DNA of 64,000 nt from Sorex araneus (GCF_027595985.1 NC_073302.1:16679311-16743310), one strand, 5' to 3'. Counted from the first letter of the stretch, positions 12,590-23,787 are shown. The notes: generated from the letters alone by a model not told the origin. A program made the numbers and translations.

Positions 12590-12720
12590 TGTTAGTCACA
12601 AACACAAACTAAAATAAGAGAGCTTAAGAGATCCATCCAAAATTACACAGTGAAAAAGTGGCAAAACCCAAGTCTACTGTAAGCAAGCTGTTAGACTGGC
12701 AGTCAAGCCATAAGTATATG
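12590..12720 (+). repeat. MIR-like ancient SINE
   Basis: AATTACACAGTGAAAAAGTGGCAAAACCCAAGTC resembles the MIR core segment (CACACAGCTAGTAAGTGGCAGAGCC). Weak but characteristic. Confidence 0.45.
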
Positions 12721-12857
12721 TAAGAGTTTAAAAGATCTGCTTCTTTCATATTTAATGACAATGGCTAAAATTTTCCAAGAGGGGCAAAGTACAAACCAAA
12801 CTTTTTAGCTCCTTCTGACTTTCAAAGTATCTTTATCACTTTTAATTAGCAAACCAG

Positions 12858-13042
12858 GGGCTGGAGCAATAGCACAGTGGGTAGGGCATTTGCCTTGCAT
12901 GCGGCCGACCCGGGTTTGATTCCCAGCATCCCATATGGTCCCCTGAGCACTGTCAGGTGTAAATCCTGAGTGCATGAGCCAGGAGTAACCCCTGTGCATC
13001 GCCGAGTATGACCCAAAAAGCCAAAAACAAGCAAACAAAAAC
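12858..13042 (+). mobile_element. SINE, short subfamily
   Basis: A complete, little-diverged copy: GGGCTGGAGCAATAGCACAG head, CCCGGGTTTGATTCCC B-box region, CCCATATGGTCCCCTGAGCAC body, CAAAAA-rich tail. Flanked by a perfect 14-bp TSD, AATTAGCAAACCAG (12844-12857 and 13043-13056), so it is relatively recent. Confidence 0.97.
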
Positions 13043-13639
13043 AATTAGCAAACCAGATGATTCACATCCCAGGTAGTAGGCTGAAACTCTGTGTACTGAC
13101 TCAGCTGCTTGTGTCCTCTCATTTACCAAAGCTAGAAGAGAAAATAACGGTGTCAGTGGGAAATTCAGTCCAAAGTCCAACTATTGGTACTTCTCTTCTA
13201 GAAAATTCAACTTTAAGTGTGTCAGGGTGAATTGCTACAATTTATATGCTCAAATCCTATGACTTAAGCTTTCTTTCAGGATGTGGTTTAAGATTTGGAA
13301 ACTTCATTGGGAGGTACAGAAGGCAAGAATCACTGTAGATATAACTCTCCATTCCTCCATCAGCTCCTCAAATAAACAATTTTGTCTGTCTTTCCTGGGT
13401 CAGTCATCAGGTTCAGGGAGGCAAATGGTAAACAGACAAGCCCTGTGCATTCTGGTGAGAACTCCTGTAAGTTTACAAAAGTACCTTCCACACTTTCCTA
13501 CTGGCAATTTCTCAGAAAGGTTAGTTTCCAGAGGAAATTGGGGTTTAGACAATTCTGAGTCAAGGCTGAGATAGAAAGAAACTGCAATTATAGTGACAGT
13601 TCACCTGTGTTTCCAGAGGCTGTGAAAACAGTTGTTTAA

Positions 13640-13805
13640 ATGCTATTATCTGGGGGTTTGAGAAAGAGTTAGAAGAACTGAGTGCAAGCTTTGTCTTTGG
13701 AAGGTTTGATCCAACCCTTGTCACCAAATGGTCCCCTGAGCCCTACCAGGAATGACCCCCAGACACCAAACCAAGAATAGCTTCTGAGCACTAAAGGTGT
13801 GAGTC
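13640..13805 (+). mobile_element. degraded SINE copy
   Basis: ATGGTCCCCTGAGCCCTACCAGGAATGACCCCCAG and GCTTCTGAGCACTAAAGGTGTGA are recognisable body segments. The head is poorly preserved. Confidence 0.6.
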
Positions 13806-14115
13806 ATTCAAATTCTAATTCTAGTCTAGAATTCTACCTAATAGTGTTCTCTGTGAACACTTTATGGTGTCCCAAAAGAAAAAAATCACACCCAAGTAGT
13901 GTCTTTTGTATTGGACTACATATTATTTCATATACTGCTATATTACAATAGTTTTACCAAATAATTTTTATGCTAATTTGGTCTTTTGTAAACTAGACAC
14001 TCAGGATAAGTAAAGCCCAAAGCAGTTAGAGTAAATGAGGGTTGTGAGAATCAAATTTCTCCTGAAGTTCTACTATCTTCAAAAGCATGTTGTTGGGAAA
14101 GAATGGGTCAGGGTG

Positions 14116-14290
14116 GGGCTGGAGCGATAGCACAGCGAGTAGTGCGTTTGCCTTACACGCGGCTAACCCAGGTTCAATTCCCAACATCCAATATGGTCCC
14201 CTGAGCACCACCAGGACTAATTCCTGAGTGCAGAGCCAGGAGTAACTCCTGTGCATCACCATGTGTGACACAAAAAGATAAAAAAAGAGA
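14116..14290 (+). mobile_element. SINE, short subfamily
   Basis: A well-preserved copy with GGGGCTGGAGCGATAGCACAG head, GGTTCAATTCCC B-box region and AAAAAGATAAAAAAAG tail running into a short GA run. An imperfect flanking repeat (GAATGGGTCAGGGT against GAATGAGCCTGGGT) may be the TSD. Confidence 0.93.
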
Positions 14291-14299
14291 GAGAGAATG

Positions 14300-15620
14300 A
14301 GCCTGGGTAGTGTTGATAGTATCTCTAGATTTAAGATGTTAGGATTAGAAAACACTATATTAATGATTATTGTGTTGGTATTCCCACCGTTTTGTTCTTA
14401 TCTAGTTCTAAATTACTAGTGTTAACTTGTTTACTTTTCTAATTTTCCACTTCTGATGAATTCATTTTATTGTCCACATAAACTCTGGAGCTTTATCATA
14501 TCTTTTATGGGAATGAATGTGTTATAAATTCATCAGTTTGTTTCTTTTATATCTCTATGAATTTTCCTAATGAGTCATGCTTTTAGTGAAGAACCCTTAG
14601 CTAGAGTCAATATTCAGAGAACTCAGAGGTTTCACTTGTCGTTTTGTCAGCCATCAGCACTGAGCAATGAGATGTAGTGGACTATGAGTCGCCCTGAGTA
14701 GGCTGGAGGTCAATACCAGGCCAGTCACTTGCTTCTTCTGAGTCCCATTGACATCTCTTCAGATTTTATTGTCAATCGATTGGGAAAACCAATTCTTAAT
14801 CTGCCACCTCACCTGTATAGAAGATTCACTAGTGATTATAAGTGTGTTATATAGTCCAAGATGAAGTCCATTACACAGATTGAGATATTATAATCAGTGC
14901 TAAATTCTCTACAATCCACATTTCTCTTTAATCCAGAATCTTTTGTGGTTACAAGGAGCCCTTTTTAGATCCAACTTTCTTCTTTAGATCACTTCCATGC
15001 CTGTCATATTTCCTGTCTGTTCATTCTCTGCAAACTTCTAAACTCTAAACCTAGCTAAGAGCACTGAAGAAAAGTCAGCGTCTTATAAGTAACTTGTAAT
15101 AGAAAACACTCTCATATTCTGATTTCCTCCTCGTAGTCTTGTAGAGTTGCATGAACTAATACACATATGCAGAACACATACTGACACAAAGTGTCAAATT
15201 ACATAAGGACACTTCAGGCATACATTTATGTATAAGAAACACGCACAGGGACATTGCTAAGAGATCAGTGGCACAGGCTTTGCATTCACAAATGTCTCTA
15301 TGCATTTTCATGTCCCTGAGAACTACCAGATGCTACCCCTAAGAACCTCCAATGATAAATCAAATTGTTCTCAGCACCACTGGGGCTGGAGCAGTACAAC
15401 TACATTGCTGCATCATTGAAATACCTGGTCTAGTTGGTCAAGTATCTCTGAAACTGGCACCTGAGTGCTGTTTGGGAGGCTCGTCCAAAAAACATTTACA
15501 AACACCAGAGTAGAGTATTCATCTTTAACTGCTATAAACATCCACATCCAAGATACATAATCCCCTTGCAAAAGAATCATACTTTCTTGAACAAAGATAT
15601 GATCACATAGACACACACTG
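14300..15620. other. non-coding, no recognised element
   Basis: No supported gene. A SINE-like word (CACTGGGGCTGGAGCAGTAC) near 15378 may be a lone SINE head fragment. Confidence 0.35.
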
Positions 15621-15627
15621 CCATCTA

Positions 15628-15690
15628 ATCTCTCTCTCTCTTTCTCTCTTTTTCTTATTCTCTCTCTCTCACACATACACACAAACAAAC
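15628..15690. repeat. (CT)n then (CA)n-rich tract
   Basis: An interrupted TCTC run followed by ACACATACACACAAACAAAC. Confidence 0.9.
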
Positions 15691-15776
15691 ATGCAGCGTT
15701 ATGTTCACAAATGCCGACATCTACTTTCACTAACATTTGAGACCAAGAAAACATGTGAAAGCAAGAAACACACTAA

Positions 15777-15958
15777 GAGACATCTTACAGTGGTTAAGGC
15801 ATTTGCCTACGATGCAGCCAATCCCGGTTCAATTCCCAGTACCCCATATGGTATCACAAGTTTTACTAGGGGTTATTTCTGAGTCTGGAAATAGGAGTAA
15901 GTCCTGAGCACCATCAGGACTTAACAACAACAACAACAACAAAACTACAACAAAAGAA
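15777..15958 (+). mobile_element. old SINE copy with (CAA)n tail
   Basis: ACAGTGGTTAAGGCATTTGCC head remnant, CCCGGTTCAATTCCCAGTACCCCATATGG central region and CTGAGCACCATCAGGACTTA end, followed by repeated CAA units as tail. Confidence 0.8.
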
Positions 15959-16419
15959 ACACCCAGGTACATTCAACAATTCCAACCTTGCTGCAACCAA
16001 AGTACACTCTATAACACTCAGTGACAAACACAATCCTGAGAGCAGGGAGATATTTTACCAATTTCAACATCTCTCTTCTCCACATTTCTCATTGCCCTTT
16101 CTCTGAAGGTATCATTCTGGGGAAGTTGGGTGAGTGTACTTTTCTGAAAATTCCTCTTCCATGGAACCAACATTAGCCTCAGGGACACTATATTCTCAGT
16201 GATCACATCTGCATTTTCCTAGATGTACTCAAGGAGGAATTCCCAATAAGAAACCACAATGTTGACTCTCTACCTTTAGTCAGTCAACAGTCCTCATTCA
16301 GAGTGACCACTTCCCTCTATTATTACCATAGTGGTCCTTTCTTTGACCCATCCTCCACCACCCCCGTACCCCCTCCTCCCTAAGAACTGGGTGTTGAAAA
16401 ACAGTAAAGTGATATTCCT

Positions 16420-16680
16420 AATACCCTATCAATAGCAGTCTCGCAATCCACAGAAACTAAAAGAAAAAAAAGGAAAATAAAATAAAGAAAAAGATAAAAG
16501 TGTCTGCCATAGAGGCAGGTTGGAGATTGAAAAGAAACTGGAGATATTGGGTGAGGGAAGTGGACACTCGTGAAGGGAACTGGTGTTGGAACATTGTAAA
16601 CCCAAAACTCAATCATCAATTACTGTGCAACTTTGTAATTCATAGTTATTAAATAAGAAAAATTTGAAAGAATTCTTAAA
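16420..16680 (+). mobile_element. L1-type 3' end fragment
   Basis: CCATAGAGGCAGGTTGGA, GATATTGGGTGAGGGAAGTGG and GGGAACTGGTGTTGGAACATTGTAAACC resemble the L1-related 3' UTR also seen at 34985-35090, followed by an A-rich end. Confidence 0.6.
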
Positions 16681-16693
16681 AAAAATAATCCAG

Positions 16694-16868
16694 GCTGGAG
16701 AGAGAGCATAGCGGGTAGGGCGTTTGCCTTGCACGTGACCGACCTGGGTTCCATTCCCAGCATCCCATATGGTCCCCCAAGCACCACCAGGACTAATTCC
16801 TGAGTGCAGAGCCAGGAGTAACCCCTGAGCATTGCCAGGTTTGACTCCCCCTCAAAAAGCAAAAAAAT
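16694..16868 (+). mobile_element. SINE, short subfamily
   Basis: GGCTGGAGAGAGAGCATAGCGG head, GGGTTCCATTCCC B-box region, full body and AAAAAGCAAAAAAA tail. Flanked by AATCCAG-type repeats (AAAAATAATCCAG before, AAAAAAATCCAG after). Confidence 0.93.
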
Positions 16869-17368
16869 CCAGTCCTCTAAGAGAGTCACGTTTCCACCAG
16901 AAAATACTCATTTACTTGAAAAGGAAATCCTTTCTGCTCCTTTTCATATGTGATTGCCTTAGGTCTCTCAGTCATATATTTCTGCAATCACTGAGAAGAA
17001 CTGGCTCCCTGAGGTTATACCATCTCTTGCCCTGCCCCTAGCTAGAACTGTTTATTATAAACTAGGAAGTTATGACGTTAGGCTTATCTCACTCTATTGC
17101 AATACAAGTCAATTTCAATCAAATTATTTGAATACTCTATTCATTACAGTCATAACTTAGTAGGTAATAACTTTAGAGTGACATCCAGTGACAAAGTGAG
17201 TGTCTTTACATAATGAGAGATAGAGAAGCAGAGGCAGAGCCATGACAGGCTTATAAAGAAGCCAGAAGGAGGAAGGCCTAAGTTTCGGTTCCAGAATTTC
17301 TGGAATTGAGCACAAATACCTGGAATTGCGTTATGATTTCCCCGAAGTGCGATAGCCATGGTGAGGTC

Positions 17369-17725
17369 AACTGAAAGTTACCATTCAGATGCAGGTAGGG
17401 AAGCCCCCCTATATAACCCCTATGTAACTCTACACAACCCTTATGTAACTCCAATTTATAACCAATCAGCTAAGTACAAGTAGTGAAAATCCCCTCAGAT
17501 TGTGGCCAAAAGGGTGATCTGTGGAAAGTACCTGTTATATAATGTTATGGTATAAAAGCCCCTCACTTTTGAGAGTTGGGACCTCTTGTTCCAAGAAGGC
17601 TGCCACTGTGACAGTGAGCTGGACGAGGGCCCTAGTTTAAGCTAACCAATGCAGACCCTTTGCTTATTGTATTGCAACTTGTCTTCATGTGATTCCTCTG
17701 GGTAGATCTAGGCCCAGTTTAACAA
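17369..17725 (+). mobile_element. candidate solo LTR
   Basis: The segment begins TGAAAG and ends TTTAACA. It contains a CCAAT motif (ACCAATCAGC at about 17461) and a TATA motif (GGTATAAAAGCCCCTC at about 17549), followed about 30 bases later by GACCTCTTGTTCC. This order is typical of the U3-R part of an endogenous retroviral LTR. No adjoining internal region or coding sequence is seen. The ends are tentative because no clear short TSD was found. It lies downstream of TLR4 in the opposite orientation. Confidence 0.5.
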
Positions 17726-17820
17726 TGTTTGCCTGAAAATAATGGTTAAATATGCATATTTCTAGCATATGTCTAATGACCTTCTTTATGATTAAAATTT
17801 ATAAAGATGATAAGAAAAAT

Positions 17821-18066
17821 GCTTGTTTGATAGCACAGTGGCAAGGCTTTGGCCTTGCACATGGCTGACCCAGGTTTGATTACTCCACCCCTCTGGAAGA
17901 GCCCAGCAAGCTACTGAGAGTATCTCGCCCAAATGGCAGAGCCTGGCAAGCTACCCGTGCCGTATTTGATATGCCAAAAACAGTAACAACAAGTCTCACA
18001 ATGAAAACCTTACTGGTGCCTGCTCGAGCAAATCAATGAGCAACGGGATGACAGTGAGAGTGACAG
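17821..18066 (+). mobile_element. SINE, long-body subfamily
   Basis: TTTGATAGCACAGTGGCAAGG head, CCCAGGTTTGATTACTCC B-box region, two GCAAGCTAC units, ATGCCAAAAACAGTAACAAC and GCAAATCAATGAGCAACGGG. Flanked by a perfect 13-bp TSD, TGATAAGAAAAAT (17808-17820 and 18067-18079). It lies 3' of TLR4 and may fall in or just past its 3' UTR. Confidence 0.95.
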
Positions 18067-18079
18067 TGATAAGAAAAAT

Positions 18080-18754
18080 AATAACTTATTTACAAAAATA
18101 AGAATATATCAGGGATCATTATTTAGTAACTAGAGCATGCTACAAAATGATGAGGGTATTTTTGAATAAAAAATATAATTAACACATATTCCAGAGGACT
18201 CCAGTCATTTTGTAACATTTCCTTTCTTTAGGTTTAAGTTAAGTTAGTTAAGTTAGGTTTAATACTTGAATCCCTGTTAAGGAAAATTGTGATTAACTGG
18301 AGAGAGTTCTGAATCAGGTTTGTGAGTCATCAACTAGAATTTAAATTGTATTCAAAAGGGAAACAAAAATTAAGCAATTATCCAAATTGGTTGAAACTAC
18401 CAAAACATCTTTTAGATGGCTAAAAACACAAATACTAGTAGTTTCCACTTGGAGATGCAGAATTATGTCTTCCTCTGTCTTCTGAGACTAGTCTCTTAGT
18501 TCTAATTCCATTTAATGGGGTAAGAAAGGGGTCGATCTTTCCCGTAATGAACTCCTTGACTGAGTTGGTTGAAACAGCTACCTACAGGGTCTCTAGTTTA
18601 GCATGCTGATCATTTCTTCATTCCTGTAAACTCCACGAGATTAACAGTCTATGTATCCTATGCACCATTAAATCCCCTGCCTCTAGCACTAGTTGTTGTT
18701 GAAAAAACTATCTGGTCCAACTGGATAAAGAAGCATCTCAGTAGCTTTGTCTCT
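18080..18754 (-). other. TLR4: probable TLR4 3' UTR
   Basis: Sequence directly after the TLR4 stop codon on the minus strand. Long TLR4 3' UTRs are known in mammals, but I cannot place the polyadenylation site: no AATAAA near a clear cleavage context was found before the SINE at 17821. Extent is inferred. Confidence 0.4.
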
Positions 18755-21023
18755 TTAGGTGGGGTCTTCGGCTTCATGCTGGCTGTCTTCTGCATCCTCT
18801 GTTTCTTCTGGAACCCAAGTTTTACCATCCAGGAGAGCTTTCCTGAGTCGTCTCCAAAAGATGTGGCGCCCCAAGACACTGTCCTCCCATTCCAGGTATG
18901 TATTCCTGCTAAGAAGACGATACAGCTCGACCTGCTGCTTAAGCAGAGACTTTTCTAGTTTCTGCAGGACAATGAAGATGATGCCAGCACGGCGGCTGCT
19001 CAGAAATTGCCAGGTCTGGGCTATTTCATACTCAAAGATACACCATCGGCTCTGGATGAAGTGCTGAGACACCACAACGATAACCTTCCGGCTTTTATGG
19101 AAACCTTCCTGGATGATGTTGGCAGCAATGGCCACACCAGGTATAAAGTCTCTATAGTGAAGGCAGAGTTGAAATCGGGGCACCCCTTCCTCCAAATTCT
19201 TCACCAATTCATTCCTCACCCAGTCCTCATCCTGGCTTGAATAGATAACAAAGGCATCATAAACACTTTCACCTCGGCCATATGTTTTGCAGCCAGCAAG
19301 AAGCATCAGGTGAAAATAGAACTTATAGAGAAGAAGTAAAACCACGGCTACAGCAAGTACAGTGAGAACCAACAGACTGATAACAACATTGCTCATCTGA
19401 CATGTTGAGTTTTTAAAATTCAGCACAGGCATGCCCTGCATATTTAAAGGTGACTTGCACAGCATTTGATCAGTAGCCACCAAGAGTTTCTTCTGGTCCT
19501 TGATCCACTGAAGGAAACTCTTGTGTTCACAGACACAAGCAAAGTTGTTTTGAGTGAGATTTAAGAAAGTGAGATTACTTGGGAACTGATGCAATTTTTG
19601 TACTGTGGAAGCCACAATGCGATTAAAACTGTAATCTAGAACACGCAGGTTGCTGAGAGATTCATAAGGAAGTGTGTCAAGTTCCTTGAGGTTGTTGTGA
19701 CTCATATTTAGTAATTGAAGTCTAGGCAGTGAGTCAAATGCCACTGAGGACACCTGTTCCAGTTGACAGTTAGAAAGGTCCAGAAAGGTCAAGTTAGCCA
19801 GTTGCATGAAAATATTCGGAAGGAAGTTGTTTAGAAAAGAATTACCAGACATTTTTAACTTTTGGAGGCTAATTAGCCCATCAAAGATACCATGGAAAAC
19901 AACTTGGGTTTGAGTATAAGAAATATCAAGGTAAATGAGACTCTTTAGGGATGAAAACATTGAAAATTCATTGGCCTGTTTCAAATGGGAATACCGGACA
20001 TCTAGATATTCTAGTTGCTCTAAGCCCACGAAGTTTGAATTCATGGAAATAATGCCATTGAAGCTTATATCTAAATACTTCAGTTTGGTTGTCCCAAATT
20101 GTTTTTTAGAACAGCAATGCATATAACTGATGCCATTTCGACTAATATCTAGATATTCAAGGTTTGGTAGATAAACATCAGTAAATATCATCTTACCTCT
20201 ACTGAGAGTAAAAACTAACTTACTGAGAGATGTCAGCCTTAATATGGGAAATTCTTCAAATTCACAACGAACAAATTCTAATTGCTGCCACCTGAAATCT
20301 TTAGGAAATGTTCTTAATTGAGTTAAATCCAAACTCACTAAAGCTATGGCAGAAGCATTTGCAAAACAATTAAATATATCAGTAGTATCCTTTGGGAATT
20401 CTCTCAAATGTACAATTCGAACTTCCCCAATGGTTAAGTTGCACAACCCCTCTAGTGTAGATATTTCTAGAAGTTCCAACATCTTTATATTTCTAAATTC
20501 TCCCAGAACCAACCTATCAAGTTTTACACCAGCCAGCCCTTGAATGCAACTTTTCATTATATTGCTATTCCTAAAACTACTTCTGAAAATCAACTCACGG
20601 AGTTTAATCTCTTTAAAAGTATCTGGCTGTATAAAGTCTAAAGGGTTCATAGACAAGTCTATAGAAAGTTTGGGCAGAGGTATGTCACGTAGAACTTTTA
20701 AATCTTCATGATAAATATTTTGGATCTTGTTATTGCAAAGGTCCAATTTCTCCAGGTTGGGCAAGTTAGAAAAATAATCAGGGAATTTGAAGGAATGGAT
20801 GAAATTATGAGCCACATTCAAGTCCTTCAAGCTTCTGATATGACTAATGGGAAAATCCTCTAGAGATGCTAGGTTGATCTCCACAGCCACCAGCTTCTTT
20901 AAGTTTGATAGTCCTGAAAAGGCTCCAGGGGCTAAACTCTGAATCGGGTTTCCTGTCAATATCAAGGCAGACAGGTGGTTTAACCCTTGATAGGCATCAT
21001 CTTCAATAACATGAATTTCACAC
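18755..21023 (-). CDS. TLR4: TLR4 exon 3: most of ectodomain, TM and TIR
   Basis: Toll-like receptor 4 with MD-2 senses lipopolysaccharide at the plasma membrane and in endosomes, and signals through MAL/MyD88 and TRAM/TRIF. This terminal exon encodes residues 87-842. The acceptor is TTGGTAG (AG at 21024-21025) and the first base completes an Arg codon begun in exon 2. The stop is TAA at 18755-18757. Leucine-rich repeats run through the ectodomain, followed by a cysteine-capped LRR C-terminal motif ([11 protein letters not shown]). A single membrane span lies at about 633-652, and the TIR domain starts at about Tyr675 ([14 protein letters not shown]). The BB-loop Pro is kept in [10 protein letters not shown] (about 715). 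The frame is fully open. One oddity is an extra Arg in the TIR segment [11 protein letters not shown]. The C-terminal tail is acidic. Total length, 842 residues, fits mammalian TLR4 (human 839). Confidence 0.98.
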
Positions 21024-21117
21024 CTACCAAGAAAAGAGGTATCAATTGTTATTTATGCTGAATAAAAATCCCACATGAAATATCATCTCTGTCTAGCTCT
21101 TCACACAGAACTGATAT

Positions 21118-21180
21118 GCCATATAAGTACATATATATAAGAACTATATATAATATATATCTATATATATAAGAACTAGA
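21118..21180. repeat. (AT)n-rich low-complexity tract
   Basis: Repeated ATATAT with a twice-used ATATATAAGAACTA word at both ends. Confidence 0.85.
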
Positions 21181-21232
21181 AGCAACCCCTGAACACTGCC
21201 AGGTATGACCCAACCCCCACCGCAAAAGAGCA
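21176..21232 (+). mobile_element. SINE 3' fragment
   Basis: GAAGCAACCCCTGAACACTGCCAGGTATGACCC is the last third of the short SINE; the head is missing. Confidence 0.7.
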
Positions 21233-21779
21233 GACTTCTCAGGGAACACTGATATTGAAATATGAAAGATAATCAGGAATTAATCAGAAAAATAAGTGAG
21301 TGCAATGGCAGAGACAAAAGCCTCCACGTAGATCCAGGTAGATGGAAACTATGAAACATCGAAGAACTAAGAGAAACAGTTTCTATGTCTAAAGTACAAG
21401 AGGCAAGTAAAGTTGTGAAGGGATATAAGATGCCAGACAAATATTTCAAATTTCACCCAGAAAAATAGAAGTCATGTTATATACAATATTCATAGGGGTG
21501 TCTTTAAAGCAAGGATCTCCTTCAGTCAACAAGCAGTGAGCTATGATAAACTCTCGATAGCTCTGTAAATCACAGTGGTTACTCTCTACAAAGGAGCACT
21601 TTCCTAGTGCAACCTGAACTACATTTACGGTGTATTTCACATGCTCTATTCTCTTAGGATAGTCAGGGGTAGCCAAAGCATGTTAGTCCAGATTTTGTTA
21701 ATTTTTGGTAACAGGATAGTAAGTACAGGAGAAAAAAGCACTAGAATAAGAACAAAAATACAAATCAAGGTGCCTCTGT

Positions 21780-21895
21780 TGTGTCTCTAAGTAAGTAAAT
21801 GTGGAAACTTCTTTACTTCCCTGGACCTCAGTTATCACATCTCTAAATAGGAATTAATTCTTAAGTTTCTTTCAGTTATAAGATTGCATAGCCCA
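21780..21895 (-). repeat. MIR-like ancient SINE
   Basis: CTTCCCTGGACCTCAGTTATCACATCTCTAAATAGG resembles the MIR core (CTCAGTTTCCTCATCTGTAAAATGG). Weak. Confidence 0.5.
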
Positions 21896-21951
21896 AAATC
21901 ATGTGTCTGTATGGTTATATGTATGTTTCATCAAAGATGACTCATTGCTTT

Positions 21952-22295
21952 ATTTTTTTCTTCTTTTTTTTTTTAAATCAAATTACCATGAGATACATCA
22001 AAAACAAAGCTGTTTTTGGCCGGTTTCAGTCATAAAATGTTCCATCACCCATCCTTCCACCAGTGTACATTTCCCACCACCAATGTCCCTAGTTTCCCTT
22101 CTGACACCCCTCCTCCCCCACCAGCCTGTCTCTCTGTGACAGGCACTTTTCTTCTCTGTCTCTAACTCTATTTCTGTCTCTGTCTCTGTCTTTCTTTCTG
22201 CCTCTGTCTCTGTTTGCCTCTTTCTCTTTCTGTCTCCTTTTGGACATTGTGGTTTGTAACACAGATACTGAGAGGCTATCAGACTCATCACTTTA
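21952..22295 (-). mobile_element. L1 3' end fragment with CTGTCT-rich tract
   Basis: CATCACCCATCCTTCCACCAGTGTACATTTCCCACCACCAATG is the reverse complement of the L1 3' UTR purine-rich segment, as at 36515-36560. It is followed by a CTGTCTCTGTCT run (22155-22240) and GGACATTGTGGTTTGTAACACAG. The leading poly-T is the insertion tail. Confidence 0.8.
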
Positions 22296-22735
22296 AAGAG
22301 TAAATATTAAGATGAAGACAGCATTGTAAGTGGAAGCAGATATGAACCCCTAAAAGTTGTGAACATAGATAAACACATATCTATGTAAATACAAATAATG
22401 CACATGTAAACACACAGAATACATATACTTTCCAGTATCAGAGAAGAATGGCTTAGCTATTATTCCTTCTCATAATACATCTCAGCAGATGATTTTTATT
22501 TGGTGTTTTCATATTTCTGCTTGGGTTATTTGTTTCTTCCTTATTCCCTATCTCCTATGTCACTTCAATATTTTATGTTATTTTAATCCTACTCAACTCA
22601 TGAAATCAGTTGACCCATCACTGCAGAGAAGGGAACTCTTGTAAATAACATAATGTATTACACTTTAAATTGTATATAGCTTCTTATGTACTGTGATATT
22701 ACTATCCCTGTCTCAGGTTTAAAATTCAAACTAAG

Positions 22736-22921
22736 GGGGCCAGAATGATAGTACAGTGGTTAGCGTGTTTACTTTGCACACAGATGACCCAGGTTTGTTC
22801 CCCAGCATCCCATATGGTCTCCTGAGCACCACAACTAGAAGTAATTCCTGAGTGTAGTGCCAGAAGTAACCCCTGAGCATTTTCAGGTGTGACCCAAAAA
22901 GCCTACCCCCCACACAAAAAT
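22736..22921 (+). mobile_element. SINE, short subfamily
   Basis: GGGGGCCAGAATGATAGTACAG head, CAGGTTTGTTCCCCAGCATCCCATATGG and GTGTGACCCAAAAAGCC end. Flanked by TTCAAACTAAG on each side (22725-22735 and about 22924-22934). Confidence 0.92.
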
Positions 22922-22989
22922 ATTCAAACTAAGAATCTAGTACTGTGCTAACAATTCTAACATTTTTTTGTTGTTGTTGGATGCCTTTT

Positions 22990-23070
22990 GCTCCTTCTCT
23001 TCCTCCTCTTTCTCCTCTGCCTGCTCTTCCTCCCCTTTCTCCTTCTCTTTGTTCTCTTCCTCTTGCACTC
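22990..23070. repeat. polypyrimidine (TTCCTC)n-rich tract
   Basis: About 80 bases almost free of purines, made of CTTCC, CTCCT and TTCTC units. It is polypurine on the TLR4 sense strand within intron 2. Confidence 0.9.
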
Positions 23071-23278
23071 TCAAGCGGTACGCAGGGACCCTGAGGGTTA
23101 CTCTTGGCTATTGTCAGCCAATTGGGCCAGACAACTCAATACAGAAGACCCAACGCAACCTTAAAATATTGTGCTGTTCAGGTCTTGTATTGCCAGGGGC
23201 CACCAAGGACATACCTGAAAGTGCTCAGTCATATGGTATCAATATACTCTTGTTTCCTAGAAAAATTCACAACATATC

Positions 23279-23456
23279 TTGTTGGATATCATTGGTTTGT
23301 CCTTTCCCCCTTGCCACTAGGAGCTTAGGTTTATCAGTCACACCCATCAAAGTGCTCCCGAGTCACTCCCATTCCTTTGTTTATCTGTAACCATTTCTAC
23401 CAGTTTATCTGCTCCTAGTGGCAAGGGGGAAAGGACAAACCAATGATATCCAACAA
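23279..23456. repeat. perfect 46-bp inverted repeat
   Basis: Arms at 23279-23324 and 23411-23456 are exact reverse complements, with an 86-base spacer. The left arm begins TTGTTGGATATCATTGG and ends CCACTAGGAGC. The left arm and spacer resemble the 5' end of the LTR-like repeat at 43391, so this is an LTR fragment with part of its start copied in inverted form. In TLR4 pre-mRNA it could form a long hairpin. Confidence 0.97.
23280..23400 (+). mobile_element. fragment of LTR-like repeat
   Basis: Shares CATTGGTTTGTCCTTT, GTTTATNTGTAAC-type and TCCCATTCCT words in the same order with 43391-43500. Both start TGTNGGATA, which supports this as the element's 5' end. Confidence 0.6.
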
Positions 23457-23574
23457 TATCTCAAGGAATGAATATATCTGTTGATGAAAGTGTTTGAATC
23501 CATTTTCCTTCTTAACTTAAAATAAATTCCTAAATGGATCCATCACTAGATATTGTGTCTAGTTCTGCTGTATA

Positions 23575-23650
23575 TTTCACAGAATAAGAGGCACACACCT
23601 AGAGAAGGGAGATGACTTTCCCAAAGTCATAGAGCAGCTAAGAGATATTT
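23575..23650 (+). repeat. MIR-like ancient SINE
   Basis: AGAGAAGGGAGATGACTTTCCCAAAGTCATAGAGCAGCTAAGAG follows the MIR core pattern (gagaggttaagtaacttgcccaaggtcacacagc). Confidence 0.6.
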
Positions 23651-23787
23651 TGAATGACTAAATAAGTGAATGGAGATGATACTCCACCAGGTCAGAATTT
23701 CTGGGTCAAAAGTTTAATTATAGTGCAATGAACATTTTTATCATGTGTATCATGTGTAGCTTTTAGTATGTAAAACTTGTTACTTAC

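Larger units (their letters stand above)
21024..23787 (-). other. TLR4: TLR4 intron 2
   Basis: Bounded on the minus strand by GTAAGTA (donor, after exon 2) and TTGGTAG (acceptor, before exon 3). About 2.76 kb, holding an AT repeat, SINE copies, an L1-type 3' end, a polypyrimidine tract and the 46-bp inverted repeat, each listed separately. Confidence 0.93.

Noticed and set aside
12858-12940. tRNA gene candidates at SINE heads
   Set aside because: A- and B-box-like words are present, but the cloverleaf is not kept and each head is attached to a SINE body with a TSD.
22968-23390. A 140-codon frame in TLR4 intron 2
   Set aside because: It begins in a polypyrimidine tract and ends in an LTR fragment, antisense to TLR4; no recognised domain.
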